DNA of 64,000 nucleotides from NCBI GenBank assembly GCA_917880885.1, contig OU862910.1, positions 51,637,285 through 51,701,284 of the forward strand, given 5' to 3'. Shown one piece after another: positions 32,988 to 43,729 of the stretch. Under the pieces are notes generated by a model. The model made no database searches. It was not told the DNA's origin and saw nothing but the letters and a program-made list of their open reading frames with translations. How positions within the stretch are numbered: the stretch's first letter is position 1; every line of letters begins with the position of its first letter. The DNA comes from Limnephilus marmoratus. Its lineage: Eukaryota > Arthropoda > Insecta > Trichoptera > Limnephilidae. A program made the translations under genes and the position numbers.

Positions 32988-33029
32988 TTTCCTGCATTCA
33001 CAGTAAGCAGTAACTGTGAATGCAGGAAA
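32988..33029. repeat. Perfect 17-bp-arm hairpin
   Basis: TTTCCTGCATTCACAGT is followed after 8 bp by its exact complement. It is too short to be a typical MITE and has no clear target duplication. It may be a remnant of a longer palindrome. Confidence 0.7.
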
Positions 33030-33265
33030 TCTGAGCAAATATTCTGGAAATATTTTGCACTATTTGCAAAGGAATCTCTCAGAAGCTTTTGCCGCGTTTA
33101 CGTTGCCAACAGTAAATTATTTATAGTGAACCCAGAACCATTTTAGACTACTGGCGATTGTAAATAGCGTTATTTATGGAATGTGCATCTTGCTTTGTGC
33201 ATTTCATTATCCCGCGTCATTGTGGAAACATATATAACAATAGAAACAAGGGAGATCGGCCGTGA

Positions 33266-33699
33266 GGGGGCGTTCAAGTATTACGTAACGCAATTTTTGA
33301 AGATTTTCCTTCAAAAATTCCCCCCTTCCCCCCATGTAACGCGCCGTAACTTTTTTCCGTTCCACCCCGCCCCCCCTAAACGTTACGTAACGCTCAAGTG
33401 ACTATTTTTACCTGAAACTCACAATTAAGTTGCGCAAAGTACTGAAAAGTCGCTAAAATACATTTTTTTCTTGCTTTAATCGCGTTTGCGGTAATAAATA
33501 AAACAAGAGATTTCCAGAACGAAAAGGATTGCCAACTTGGAAGATTTTAATTCCCTAGTTTTTTTATCTAAATAAAGAAAAGCATGTTACGTAACGCGTT
33601 GTTCGAACCCCCCCCCTCCCCCCCTCCCTTGTAACGCACCGTAACGTTTCACACGACCCCCCCCCCCCCAAGTGCGTTACGTAATACTTGAACGGCCCC
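33266..33699. mobile_element. PIF/Harbinger-like MITE with C runs (H2)
   Basis: The left end GGGGGCGTTCAAGTATTACG and the reversed right end GGGGCCGTTCAAGTATTACG are inverted repeats that continue through TAACGCA. TGA flanks both sides (33263-33265, 33700-33702). The interior carries C runs around 33320-33380 and 33610-33670. Same style as H1 and H3. Confidence 0.75.
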
Positions 33700-33717
33700 T
33701 GAATCATTATTACTTAT

Positions 33718-34085
33718 TTATGGGGTAAACAACACCCCGGCTACAGGTCAACCAAGTGGTTTGTTACGTTTGCTGACTACCAGGGTTGCCCGTTGGGGTG
33801 AGTTTTGTAAAGGTCTTGGCGGCCGACATGTCTGTCCGCCTGCTGCGTAGCTGGCCGGATCGAGAGAGACTGGTTGAGGAGGTCTTTTGACCTCTTCAAT
33901 CAGAATCCCTCGACCCATCGCCTTGCACCGCAGTCGAAAGATAGATTCATACGCCCGTCACTCCTGGACACACTGACCCCCCGATTCCTACCCACCCCTT
34001 AAACCCATTTCTTTCCCAGAACTTCTTCTTTCTTTTCTTAAAAAACCCTCTACTTCCTTCCAATAATTTCCTCCTAAGAATCCTT
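33718..34085 (+). mobile_element. SINE S3, copy b (tail lost)
   Basis: The long S3 form (ACCAAGTGGTTTGTTACG, GCGGCCGACATG, CTCGACCCATCGCCTTGC, CACTCCTGGACACACTGAC). It runs to the C/T-rich stretch before the tail and then meets the inverted L3 fragment head-on. Confidence 0.7.
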
Positions 34086-34455
34086 CCAATAATGTCATCT
34101 TTGGAGATGCTGTGTGACAGGAAGGAGAGAAGTCTGGGTCTTGAAGAGATCCATGTTGTAGGGGGGAAGGAAAAAACACCGAGCTTATGAGACGTATATC
34201 AACTGTGTACAAATGTTGGGCACGCGTTCGGCGTGTTTCTCGACTGTGCACCGTGGTTCCGAAAGAAACAATGACGCTAGTTTCTCGGAGCATCTTCCAT
34301 TAAAATACCGGTAGAACAAGGACAGCATTCCCACCCGTTGCTTATGCTCTAAGGATTGCAATCCGTTGGTTAAGACAGGAGAATCCATCAAACGAGGGTA
34401 TTTTGAAGCTCCAGACCAACCGTGGGGCGTAGGTACTTGCGATTTGTACAGAGTT
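34086..34455 (-). mobile_element. LINE L3 fragment with internal deletions
   Basis: The minus strand reads 'LTLYKSQV', 'GLQSLEHKQRVGMLSLFYRY', 'GRCSEKLASL' and 'RAQHLYTVDI' in separate frames with small deletions. It is the same family as 31126-31835, more decayed. Confidence 0.75.
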
Positions 34456-34899
34456 AGCGGTTGTGTATTAGTTGGATGTTCAGATCTAAGCACCAAACAC
34501 AGCGAGATCCATTCCAAGCAAATCCTTCATCAGGGCGATATATAGAGTGTTTATCTTCATTTATAATGAAGACGCCACCGACTGCAAAGTTAAGCGTGTC
34601 GAACTGTAGGTACTTGTTTCTACGTGAGATACAAAATTGCATAAAAGGCAAGAAGTGCACACGTACCGTTTGTACATTGTGTATTCACAGTAGGTACGGT
34701 ACATGACATAATAATAACATTGTATATCCATCGTTCTACACAATGGCGGTAATTACACACACACTTCGGAGCGACGGTAACGCGCGCCACTTCACGCCGC
34801 CGCGCAGAAAAGTTAAGTCAGAAATCGAGCTAATAAATTTTTTTTGAAGGATAATGAACCTACATATGTTTTATATAAATAAAGTATCATATTTAACCG

Positions 34900-35072
34900 C
34901 TCAGTGGCCGAGTTGGCAGCGCTTGGGTCCCACCCGGGCGTCGCGTGTTCGATTCCTCGGCTGGCTAAGTCCTCCATCACGACAAATGCAACATTTTCCG
35001 CTTACTGTGGTGATAGTAGGAGATAATATTGTCCGGTTATTCATAACTTGAGAATGTTTGTCTTTCTTTAAA
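34900..35072 (+). mobile_element. SINE S2 with Ser/Leu-type tRNA-like head
   Basis: The A-box TGGCCGAGTTGGCAGCGC and B-box TGTTCGATTCC are about 45 bp apart, followed by the S2 body (GGCTGGCTAAGTCCTCC, GTGATAGTAGGAGAT) and the tail TTTGTCTTTCTTTAAAAA. The long variable-arm-like segment suggests a class II tRNA ancestor. Confidence 0.75.
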
Positions 35073-35388
35073 AAAAATCACCATTACAGTATATTTTTAT
35101 ATTTATTTATTTTTTTTATTATTTTTTGAAACATTTATTATAATTACAATTTTACAACAAATATATATTTTTTTTACAGGTATTTTTTTTTTACTACCCT
35201 TCCATTTAAAGCATTTGCTTGTGTATGGAAGGGGAGTGTACATAAATGCTATTAGTTATTAGTTATAAGTTAGTACTTAAATAATTAATTGTACATAAAT
35301 ATATGTGAGCTGCAGTATTTATTTGATAATGGTGTGAATTTTTTAAAAAAAGAAAGAATGTAATGGAAAACTAAGGATATTTGTAAGA

Positions 35389-37131
35389 TTAATTGACAGT
35401 AGTTTTTTTTTTAAGAATATTTTTAAAATGTCTCTTGACAGAGAGCAGTATTCGGGTTTTATCATTAATGCTTCTGATTTCTTCTGGTAGACGATTGAAA
35501 AAAGTTCTTCCCTGGTAAGTATAATGATGCTGTGCAAAAGACGTATTTAGTTTTGGGCATAGAAAAACATGTTTAAGTCGAGTTCTGTTTTCATTTAAAA
35601 ATGGATATTTATCTTTTTCCTTTATAATTTGAATCAATGAATTTTTAATATATAAATCTTTAAATGTGGGTACTTGAAATTCTTCAAACAGGCGTTCTGT
35701 TGGGTAGTCTAAGTATTTTTTTAATATAATTTTAATAATTGTCCTTTGTACAATTTCTATTGGAAGAAGGTTACATTTATACGCGGATCCCCAACTAATA
35801 ATAGCGTATTGTAGAGTGGATTGAACTAAGGCATAGTAGATAAAATATAGATTTTTTATCGACAGAAAATTTCTAATTCTTAAAAATATATATATTAATT
35901 TTCTGATTTTGTTTACTACTTGACATATTTGTTCCTTCCATTTCAGATTTTTGTCGATAATTACTCCGAGATATTTAATTTTATTTGTTGTTTTTAATAT
36001 TGTACAGTTTGATTTGCAATAATTTTGGCTATGAATTTTAGTATTATCGTGTATGACAATGTTAAAATTTTTGGGAGCATCGTTTGGATGGATTGCAAAT
36101 GGAATTACAAATGTCTTTTCACTATTTAGTGATAGTAAATTAGTGTCGAAAAAATTCTTAAGCGTGTTGATGTCTTCTGTGGCCTTTAATTCTACATTTT
36201 CCCAAGTCTTTTCACTTATTATTAATACTGTATCGTCGGCGTATGATGTAATTTGACCATTTAAATGTTGAAAAAAAAAATCATTTACATATATGGTAAA
36301 AAAAATTGGTCCAAGCACTGTACCTTGCGGGATTCCAAAGCTTGAAATCTCTTGATCACTATTAACATGATTGATTTTTACCACTTGAGGGCGGTTTCGG
36401 CGGCACTCGAAGTAGTTTGTGATCCATTTAATCGCGTTGCCTTTTATGCCAATATCATTTAATTTTTTTAATAGCATCTCATGGGATATGCTATCGAATG
36501 CCTTTCTGAGGTCAATAAATATGCCGGCACATTTTTTAGCTTTATCTAATGATTCGTAAATGTATGAAGTTACGTTAGCAATTGCATCTTGTGTGCTGAG
36601 TGATTTAATAAAACCAAACTGGTTTTTGTGTAGTATTTTATTACTATCTAGGAAATTTACCAATTGTTTTTTTACTATTTTTTCAAAGATCTTTCCTATG
36701 TTAGAAATAAGACGAATTGGGCGATAATTCGTTACTTGGTGTGGATCACCAGATTTGTAAATAGGTGAGATTATTGTGTTTTTGTAGTTCATTGGAAATA
36801 TTCCTTTCGTTAAACTCAAGTTTATTAAATGAGTGATGGGTTTTATTAAGTAAGATTTCATTGATTTTAACATGTGTGCCGTAATAGAATCAAAACCGGG
36901 AGACGAACCTCCTTTCATATTTTCTATTATTTTTAAAATTTCACATTCTGTTGTTATTTCAAATTTTGAAAGTATATTACGTTTCTGTAGATTTTTATTT
37001 TTATGTTTTTCTGGGTTAGAAGGTTTATGAATATTTTTCGCAAGATTTTTTCCAACATTTGCAAAGAAGGAATTAAATATGTTTGCACATTGTTTAGGCT
37101 GTAAATTGGCATCTATAATTTTTTTTATCAT
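35389..37131 (-). pseudogene. LINE 2 reverse transcriptase
   Basis: A long open frame of 580 residues holds the RT palm with 'NYRPIRLISNIGKIFEK', 'GIFIDLRKAFDSISHE', 'GIPQGTVLGPIFFTIYVNDF' and the catalytic 'SYADDTVLII', then 'LGVIIDKNLKWKEQI' and 'YYALVQSTLQYAIISWGSAY'. The RT itself has no stops, but the frame is cut off from the endonuclease by a shift near 37094-37131, so the element cannot make a full ORF2. The 'YADD' box is intact. Confidence 0.88.
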
Positions 37132-38139
37132 GTTCGATGTACTTAATATTTTGTGTCTTTTTTGTATTGTCTATGGCCAAATTCACAGTTTTCCACATTT
37201 GTTTATGGTTATTTTCTGAAGATAATATTTTATTTTTAAAAAACTCTTCCTTACTTTTTTTAATATAAGATGTTAATTTATTTTTATATTTTTTATAAAA
37301 AATATATGCTTTTTCATCATGGGGATTTTTTAAAGTTGTTTTATAAAGTTTTTCTTTGTTTCTGATAGATATTATAAGTCCTTTGGTAATCCAAGGTTTT
37401 AAACATCTTAATTTTGATTTTATGTGTATTATTATTTCAGTTGTCGAATTTTTAATGTGTTGTGACAGGATTTTTTCAAAGTTAGTCGAACATATTTCGG
37501 TATCATCACTCTTTAAAACATTGTTCCAATCTTCCATTTTTAGTTTTTCAGAGAGAATAGTCATGTCTATTGTTGATTTTTTGGGTATTAAATTATGTTT
37601 TTATGTTTAATATTATTATTATACAGAAGTAAGCATGAATGATGATCAGTTATGTTAGTTTTCCAAACAATTGATTTTAGTTTGTGAAGATCTTTAATGT
37701 TTACGTTTGTCCAAATGTGATCTAAACAAGATGGAGTATTTGTGTTGTGACAGGATTTTTTCAAAGTTAGTCGAACATATTTCGGTATCATCACTCTTTA
37801 AAACATTGTTCCAATCTTCCATTTTTAGTTTTTCAGAGAGAATAGTCATGTCTATTGTTGATTTTTTGGGTATTAAATTATGTTTTTATGTTTAATATTA
37901 TTATTATACAGAAGTAAGCATGAATGATGATCAGTTATGTTAGTTTTCCAAACAATTGATTTTAGTTTGTGAAGATCTTTAATGTTTACGTTTGTCCAAA
38001 TGTGATCTAAACAAGATGGAGTATGTTCTTTTATTTCTCTAGTATTTTTATTTATGCAAGATATGAAATTTTGTTCAGTCATACAATTGATGTATTCAGT
38101 TTTGTTATTATTTTCTATTTTTATATCATACATGTACAT
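37094..38139 (-). pseudogene. LINE 2 endonuclease end and connector, frameshifted and duplicated
   Basis: Minus-strand pieces read 'TPSCLDHIWTNVNIKDL' and 'TNITDHHSC' (endonuclease end). In another frame they read 'LRCLKPWITKGLIISIRNK' and 'YIFYKKYKNKLTSYIKKSK', the connector that precedes the RT. A stop after 'KHKNII' separates the frames. The endonuclease piece and the frame break occur twice because of the 285-bp duplication. Confidence 0.8.
37456..38024. repeat. Exact 285-bp tandem duplication
   Basis: Positions 37456-37740 and 37741-38024 read the same apart from the last base. The unit starts TGTGTTGTGACAGG and ends GATGGAGTAT. Its length is a multiple of three. Both copies carry the same stop and frameshift. 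Confidence 0.92.
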
Positions 38140-38140
38140 G

Positions 38141-38368
38141 TATATATTTTTTTCTTATTTGCTTACCTAGTAGTAGATATTTTTTATATTATTTTATTTT
38201 CTATACTTCTTGTATTCCATAATTTTTATAATAGTTTGTATTCTTTTAAATTATTTTAATGCATGTTATATAAAATCGACCACCAGAACAACGGCTATGT
38301 ATGTACCTTGCATAGTGGTCAAAAAATTCTAAACAAAGTAATAATTAATAATAAATAAATAAGTAATA
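38141..38368 (+). mobile_element. Probable LINE 3' UTR with hairpin and AAT/AAATA tail
   Basis: The plus strand has an AT-rich run, then a hairpin with GACCACCAG and TAGTGGTC arms, then TAATTAATAATAAATAAATA. This layout copies the end of LINE 1. It lies head-on to the 5' side of LINE 2. No coding part remains. Confidence 0.45.
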
Positions 38369-38374
38369 GACATT

Positions 38375-38705
38375 TTTTATCATTACCTCCACATAGGAGG
38401 CCCCGAGGAAAATAATTTCCCCCAGGGCCTATTTTATCTTTAAACATGATGTGTGGAGGGTCTTTCTGAGGAGAGGAAGAAAATGTGACAAATGTCAACT
38501 ATGTACATATGATGTGCGCACGTTTGGCGTGTTTCCTGACTATTCACCGATGCTGAAGAGATCAGTGACGGAGCATCTTCCATTGTAATACCAGTAGAAC
38601 AAGGATAACATACCTACATGACTCCTGTGCTCTAAAGATTGCAATCCGCTTATTAAGATATAGGAATCTATCAAACAAAGAGCCCGTTTCTGCACAGAGT
38701 CAATG
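38375..38705 (-). mobile_element. LINE L3 fragment with structured tail
   Basis: It begins with the inverted tail (CCTCCACATAGGAGGCCC ... GATGTGTGGAGG) and continues through AAATGTCAACTATGTAC and CATCTTCCATTGTAATACC, matching L3 with internal deletions. The peptide reading is broken. Confidence 0.7.
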
Positions 38706-39184
38706 CACTAAATAAAGAAAAAAATAATAAAAAGGTAACGATTTACAACACAGTTCATTGTGAGACTTTTCTACGCTGCGGCCTGGAGCAGCGCGTGGTA
38801 CCGTCGCTCCGAAGTGTACGTGTAATTGCCGCTAATGCGTACATCGCTTCTACGTGTTTTACGTTCAACCGCTGTAAACAGGTTGACCTTTCAGCAGGCA
38901 GTCGGAGACAGGTGGCATAAAAGAAATGCAAAGAAGAAAAGAAATAAATTATTACCTTCGTTACTTTGGACTTCGAACAAAAAGCTCACTTCTTGAACGA
39001 CACGTGGCATTTTAACACCTTATGCGTAAAGGACATTGAACTTCAAAATAGGTCAGAATAGACGTGTCTATGGTAACACAAGAAGTAATATGAAAAACAC
39101 CTTCAATTCAAATACAAGGAACAAACTTTTATTCAGCTTATCTTCATCCCGTTCCGTTCTTCTTTATTTCTTTCTCGTAGTTTT
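38706..39184. other. No gene seen
   Basis: A GC-richer patch at 38770-38830 (CTGCGGCCTGGAGCAGCGCG, GTCGCTCCGAAGTGTACGTG) resembles inverted sequence near 34760-34800 (CACACACTTCGGAGCGACGG), so a small dispersed repeat is present. No ORF or RNA gene. Confidence 0.4.
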
Positions 39185-39365
39185 GTCTGGTGAAACGTTC
39201 CTTCTACATTAGCCGTGTTTTGGTGACCATATTTGAAGGACCAGGTACTTCGTGACCTTCCCCATCTCCTTCCCTTTTCCCCCACTCTCTACAGCCTCAC
39301 AATGTACCCCAATTGGGTATGAAAGTGGTTCCGGACATTGGTGCGGTATTCACACTTTAAAAACA
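39185..39365 (+). mobile_element. SINE S1 body fragment
   Basis: It shares CCGTGTTTTGGTGACCA, CCAGGTACTT, the CCTTCCC pyrimidine block, CAGCCTCACAA and TGTACCCCAATTGGG with S1 (3400-3560). The head is missing. Confidence 0.6.
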
Positions 39366-39863
39366 TCAAAACCGAATAAGAACGTTTGTTCATACGCTTT
39401 TAAGGTGAAGCCGTACTAAATAATGCAAAATCATACAAAATCACATGTTTTTGTTTTGAAAATTTGATAGCTTAGAAGTATTATAGATGCTTCAATTAAA
39501 TACTGTGTGTAGAACATACCTTGGCCCTTAAAAATATCGGTCATTTTTTTAGAAGTGTTTTAATAAGCCTTTAAAAAAATAAAGTATAAGGTCTACAAAA
39601 AACACTTTCAAGTCCAAACTCTCCTATTTATCTCCTATTTTTCGGATTTGGTTTTATTGTATAATGTGACAAATTTAGTTTCTTTTATAATAATCGCAAA
39701 AAAAAAATAATATTTACGCCCGAACTTCACAAAATAAAATAAAATATGCATTTTCTCGTTGTTATTTTTGACATCAATCAATACGGCCCGCACTCTACGA
39801 ATTTGGATTCTTGAAGTGACCCTTATGGCATGGGCACAAGAACCATGCACTGGGCAACACCTA
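39366..39863. other. No gene seen
   Basis: The stretch is AT-rich. GTTTTGAAAATTTGATAGCTTAGAA (39452-39476) has a relative at 52262-52290, another sign of dispersed repeat. A 71-codon frame on the minus strand shows no motif. Confidence 0.35.
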
Positions 39864-39872
39864 TTTCGTATC

Positions 39873-40303
39873 GACTCCAGATACTAATATCTACAGCCTG
39901 TATGTCGGACGAATATCTACAGCTCATATGTTGAACTAATATCTACGAACTTCAAAGTGTTGACGAATATCTACAGAGCGTAGGTTGAACTAATATCTAC
40001 AGAGCGTAGGTTGGATTAATCGGCTAAATGTGTCCAATAGTCCGATATTAGGGATTTTTACATACATACTTACATAAATTAAGTTTTTTAAACTGCATAC
40101 GCAATATTACGTTATTCCAATATGCTATACATAATTGCAAATCCAACCTCTACCAGTGCTGTAGATATTCGTCAACACTTTGATTCTCATAGATATTCGT
40201 CAACAGTTTGAGCTGTAGATATTCGTCAACACTTTCCTTCTCATAGATATTAGTTCGATTTTTTCAGTTTTTGGAATTCCTGTAGATATTAGTAGACGCC
40301 TCC
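39873..40303. mobile_element. Clustered-motif MITE (family K), short copy
   Basis: The ends are GACTCCAGATACTAATATCT and, inverted, GGAGGCGTCTACTAATATCT. A 9-bp duplication TTTCGTATC flanks it (39864-39872, 40304-40312). Each end holds a cluster of 4-5 ATATCTACAG-like motifs spaced ~25-30 bp, pointing in opposite directions at the two ends. The centre is AT-rich and non-coding. It is an internally deleted, inverted relative of 56618-57361. Confidence 0.85.
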
Positions 40304-40494
40304 TTTCGTATCAGTCACGCCCCAACCGGCGCGGGAGACAGTCGTGTGGCTCCGCGTCGCTTAGTTTCGTGAAATCAATTTTAAATTTCAGTTTTCTTAC
40401 AATGAACAATGCGTAAAACAGGAATTAATATTTTTTAAAGGCCTTTACGAAATCAACCTGTAAAAAAAAATTCTCAAATACTACCTCTTTATGT

Positions 40495-40726
40495 CCCGTT
40501 GTTACTTCACTGTTCAGTTTTTTTTTCTTCTGTTTTGACACTGTCCTTGTTTTGTCACTGTTTTACCGCCATCAACCAGTTTTTTCACTGCTCAGTTTTG
40601 TTACTGTTCTTTTTTGTCAATGTGCAGTTTAGTCACTGTTTAGTTTTGTTACTGTCCAGTTTTGTCACTGTTTAGTTTTGTTACTGTCTAGTTTTATCAC
40701 TGCTCTGATTTGTCACTGTTCTATTT
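40495..40726 (+). repeat. Degenerate ~20-bp minisatellite
   Basis: About ten to eleven variable copies of a unit like TTTTGTCACTGTTCAG fill the segment. Isolated units recur at 41140-41167, on the far side of the foldback elements, which suggests that these inserted into the array. Confidence 0.7.
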
Positions 40727-41105
40727 GGTGACCGGATAACTCAGAATGAAACCAACTCAGAACCTCCCTTGAAAAGTCATTAAAAGTGATGAAAAAAGGT
40801 TACGTTAGGTTAGGGTTATGAGCTATTTTAAAATAATTTTTTGCGGCTCCATGCCAACTCAGAATCAAGACAACCCAACACCTCTTTGAAAAGTCATTAA
40901 AAGCAATGAAAAAAATAGTTAACGCTAACCTAACTTCAACTATTTAACCATTTTTTTAAATATTTTTTTATCATCACTCTTAATGATCTTTCTGAGGTGG
41001 GTCTAAGTTGGTTTCATGCTGAGTTGGCCGGTCACCATTTTTTCATAGCTTTTAATGACTTTTCAGAGGTGTTGAGTTGACTTCATTCTGAGTTAGCATG
41101 GAACC
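40727..41105. mobile_element. Compound foldback MITE, GGTGACCGG/GGTTCCA family
   Basis: The left end GGTGACCGGATAACTCAG is mirrored by CTGAGTTGGCCGGTCACC at 41019-41036. An overlapping pair is GGCTCCATGCCAACTCAG (near 40844) and CTGAGTTAGCATGGAACC (ending ~41104). The pairs interlock, as if one element lies within or beside another. It shares CTCAGAATGAAACCAACTC with 59960-60151. Confidence 0.65.
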
Positions 41106-41169
41106 TCTAGTCTCTTTTCCGTTTTGACTTCCGTTGAGTTATTGTTTAGTTTTGTCACTGTTCTTTATT

Positions 41170-41400
41170 TAACCCCCGACGCAAGGAGCGGTGTTATAAG
41201 TTTGACTTTCTGTGTGTCTGTCTGTGGCATCGTAGCTCCTAAACGAATGAACCGATTATGATGAGTTTTTTTTATTTGAAAGCTGACGTGATCGAGATGG
41301 TTCTTAGCTAAAATTCATGAAAATCTGTTCAGGCGTTTCAAGGATATCAGCTCTTTTTCGAGTCGAGGCTTGCTTAAAATTTTGAAAATTTTACTTATTG
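41170..41400 (+). repeat. Dispersed insect repeat (GACGCAAGGAGCGGTG type)
   Basis: The segment with GTGTTATAAGTTTGAC, (TCTG)n, ATCGTAGCTCCTAAACG and AAAATCTGTTCAGGCG resembles a repeat that I recall as abundant in moth and butterfly genomes. No coding capacity. The link to Lepidoptera is from memory and untested. Confidence 0.45.
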
Positions 41401-41850
41401 TTACTGGTTCATGACAAGAAACCTTCAAGAAACCGATAAAATGTACACTTTTAAATATGCAAAGAGAACATTGTGGCATAGGGTGGCCGGTGGGGGGTGG
41501 GTGGCCACATCAAGCTGCCCATACAATTAATATGGAGTGGACTATTTATAGCGGGGCAGGTGGGTCATTTGGTTTTCAGTTTACATTACAACACTTACCG
41601 CCGAGGGCCGATCAAAACGAACAACGGATTACGAGCAGCGCGTTGTAAAGTAAATTTAGCAGAAGTCTAGCCGGAAATGCCGAATGGCGAGAATGTTCTC
41701 ATTTAGGTCTTTTGCCCAGACTTGACGAAATTACAATTTTTACTCCTAATAATTTGGTGTAATGAAAATAGACTACAAATATCTCAAAACGTCAATTAGT
41801 TAGATTTTCTCGAATAAAAAATCCCGTGATCTTTAATTACAACATTTATA
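41401..41850. other. No gene seen
   Basis: A GC-richer patch lies at 41475-41530 (GGTGGCCGGTGGGGGGTGGG). No ORF with recognisable content was found. Confidence 0.35.
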
Positions 41851-42180
41851 ATAATACTCTCGAGACAACACATATTGAAGACCTGGGCATCACTTTTCAA
41901 TCAAATCTTTCATTTGTAAGCCCATAACAGAAATCTGTAATTAGGGCTTAAAAATGTTGGGATTTATAACTAGGCTAACTAGAAATTTTAACATTATAAA
42001 GTGTATTAAACTGACGTATTTTGCATATGTTAAAAGTCAACTTGAGTACAATTTTCCCGTCTGGAACCCATTTTATAATATACATGTACAAGCTGTTGAA
42101 AGAATACAAAACAAATTCCTACGTTTTCTTAATTTTGAAACACTATTAAATAATATGAATACTGTTTCATAACGCTGATG
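41851..42180 (+). pseudogene. LINE reverse transcriptase C-terminal fragment
   Basis: The frame reads 'GFITRLTRNFNIIKCIKLTY' and 'FAYVKSQLEYNFPVWNP' then 'AVERIQNKFLRFLNF', the post-palm block of Jockey-like RTs. The preceding DNA encodes 'EDLGITFQSNLSF'. Stops follow. The next part of the same type of ORF is at 42640-42870. Confidence 0.75.
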
Positions 42181-42639
42181 GATTTCATACGAAAGTATTT
42201 GTGTTCCAATTTACCATGCAGATCGGAGGAATCCAGAAGTTGGACTTCCGCACATTAAGTGTACTTACCTATACGGTGGACAAGTCAAGTACCGCTATAT
42301 CGCCAGTCTATCAAAAACCATCGAAACAAAACATAACGTGAAATGTTATTTTCTTTCAATCGGAAGCGTGTAATGTGAAGCATTATAATATCGCCGTCTT
42401 TACCGAATGCTTCGTGTGAACCGCTTCATCCTAACGTGACTCAAACTATATCGTGGTTATAATAACCGAACAATCTTACCGTACGCCTTGGATACACCTA
42501 TGACCGCCGCCGAATGAAGATCAAGCTACGAGACACAACAGTGAGTATTGCTTAATTGTGTATACCGGATCTTGTTTGGTGATTAGGCATAATTCTATCG
42601 AAATCCATAAGCGTTTCATTTAGTAAGGAGTAGCCGCAA
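42181..42639. other. Insert-like DNA between two RT fragments
   Basis: No ORF or terminal repeats are clear. Its position between two collinear RT fragments suggests an insertion into an old LINE. Confidence 0.35.
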
Positions 42640-42870
42640 GGTTACCCTCATCCCCGTGCCATCGTGCACGATTCAAATACATATGCTTAAATGGTCAGAC
42701 AGAAGAATTTTCACTGACTTGGTATTTCTCTATAAAATTGTAGATGTTTTAGTTGGTAGTGCGGTATTGCTTGAATTGATAAGCTTTCGGATACCACTAC
42801 GTAAAGCTTTCGGATACCACTACGTAATACTAAAAGTCAGGATTTATTTCCAGCAATTTATTACTTAAGC
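42640..42870 (+). pseudogene. LINE RT extreme C-terminal fragment
   Basis: The frame reads 'RRIFTDLVFLYKIVDVLVG' followed by 'LLELISFRIPLR', matching the end of the same RT type as 26430-26925. A short direct duplication of AGCTTTCGGATACCACTACG lies at 42782-42825. Confidence 0.65.
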
Positions 42871-42899
42871 AGAATTTCTTATTGGTTATCGAAGAGGAA

Positions 42900-43007
42900 T
42901 AGTGGAACCATGGAATCCCTATTTTTTATTATAGGGAATAAAGAACATCATTATATTCTTTCGATTCTCGAATGTTGTCCTGAGCAAAGCCGGGTACCCC
43001 AGCTAGT
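42900..43007 (+). mobile_element. Helitron-like 3' end
   Basis: GCCGGGTACCCCAGCTAGT ends at 43007. A short GC-rich palindrome just before CTAGT is the typical Helitron 3' terminus. The 5' end is not resolved. The same end style is seen inverted at 21441. Confidence 0.45.
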
Positions 43008-43069
43008 AATTATAATAAACTCACAAAATATGCCAAATTTGTCTCTAAAATCATAAAAAAATTAAATCT

Positions 43070-43375
43070 TTTAAAACACAAACAAATAAAATAGCACATA
43101 TCCATAATAAATATTTGCTATACAATTTGATAAAAAATAATTATTCAGTTTGATTGGTAATTTCGGTCTAAAATCCAAATTTAAGTTTTGTTTGATAAGA
43201 GCTGCGCAACCGTTCTTTATAAAGAAATGTCCTAAATAACGTAAATAAGAATAGGAACAAACAAAGCTACGTACTTTCAAAGTTACATTATTGATAAAAC
43301 ATCTGTCCCATAAAAAAGCCCACCACGTTTGAACTGATCTCATTTGCAAGCCAAAGTCAACTTATAACAGCAAAG
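43070..43375 (-). repeat. Dispersed repeat, pair with 610-1010
   Basis: The minus strand encodes 'LNLDFRPKLPIKLNNYF' as in the first copy and continues with similar AT-rich DNA. It is probably the decayed coding end of a transposon. Confidence 0.4.
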
Positions 43376-43729
43376 AAGTTTGTTACCCTGAGCAATATTT
43401 TAATAGTTCTAGGTCACAAGGTTTTTAATGTAAAAAAAAGCTTTAAACGGATATGGATCGATATGAAGTCGTTAAATTTTAATTACCTTCGGACACGATA
43501 TTTACTTTTTACAATAGTAGTTCCTCGCCGTAAGTGGAGTTGATTCAGCGATGAAGACGATTAAAATTTACCGATTTTTAATTAACGGAATATTAAACGG
43601 TTTACGGTGATCAGCCATGATATTGTATTTATAGATGGATATAAATGAAAAATAATTATGCTCTTACATAATCTAGATGTAATTAGTGATTGCAAAAATA
43701 CAGATAAATTCGAAAATATATTTATTTTT
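43376..43729. other. No gene seen
   Basis: AT-rich DNA with no supported feature. Confidence 0.3.

Larger units (their letters stand above)
35090..38140 (-). mobile_element. Degenerate LINE 2 (5'-truncated, duplicated segment)
   Basis: On the minus strand the order is endonuclease C-terminus, connector, RT (37131-35389) and a 3' UTR with a hairpin (ACCCTTCCAT ... ATGGAAGGG). It ends in an A/T-rich tail near 35095. The first half of the endonuclease is missing, frameshifts separate the parts, and 285 bp are duplicated in tandem. It is related to LINE 1 in domain order and motifs but diverged in sequence. Confidence 0.85.

Noticed and set aside
39873..40303. CRISPR-like array because of spaced short repeats
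   Set aside because: The repeats are short, reverse direction between the two ends, have variable spacing, and lie inside a transposon with terminal repeats in a eukaryotic genome.
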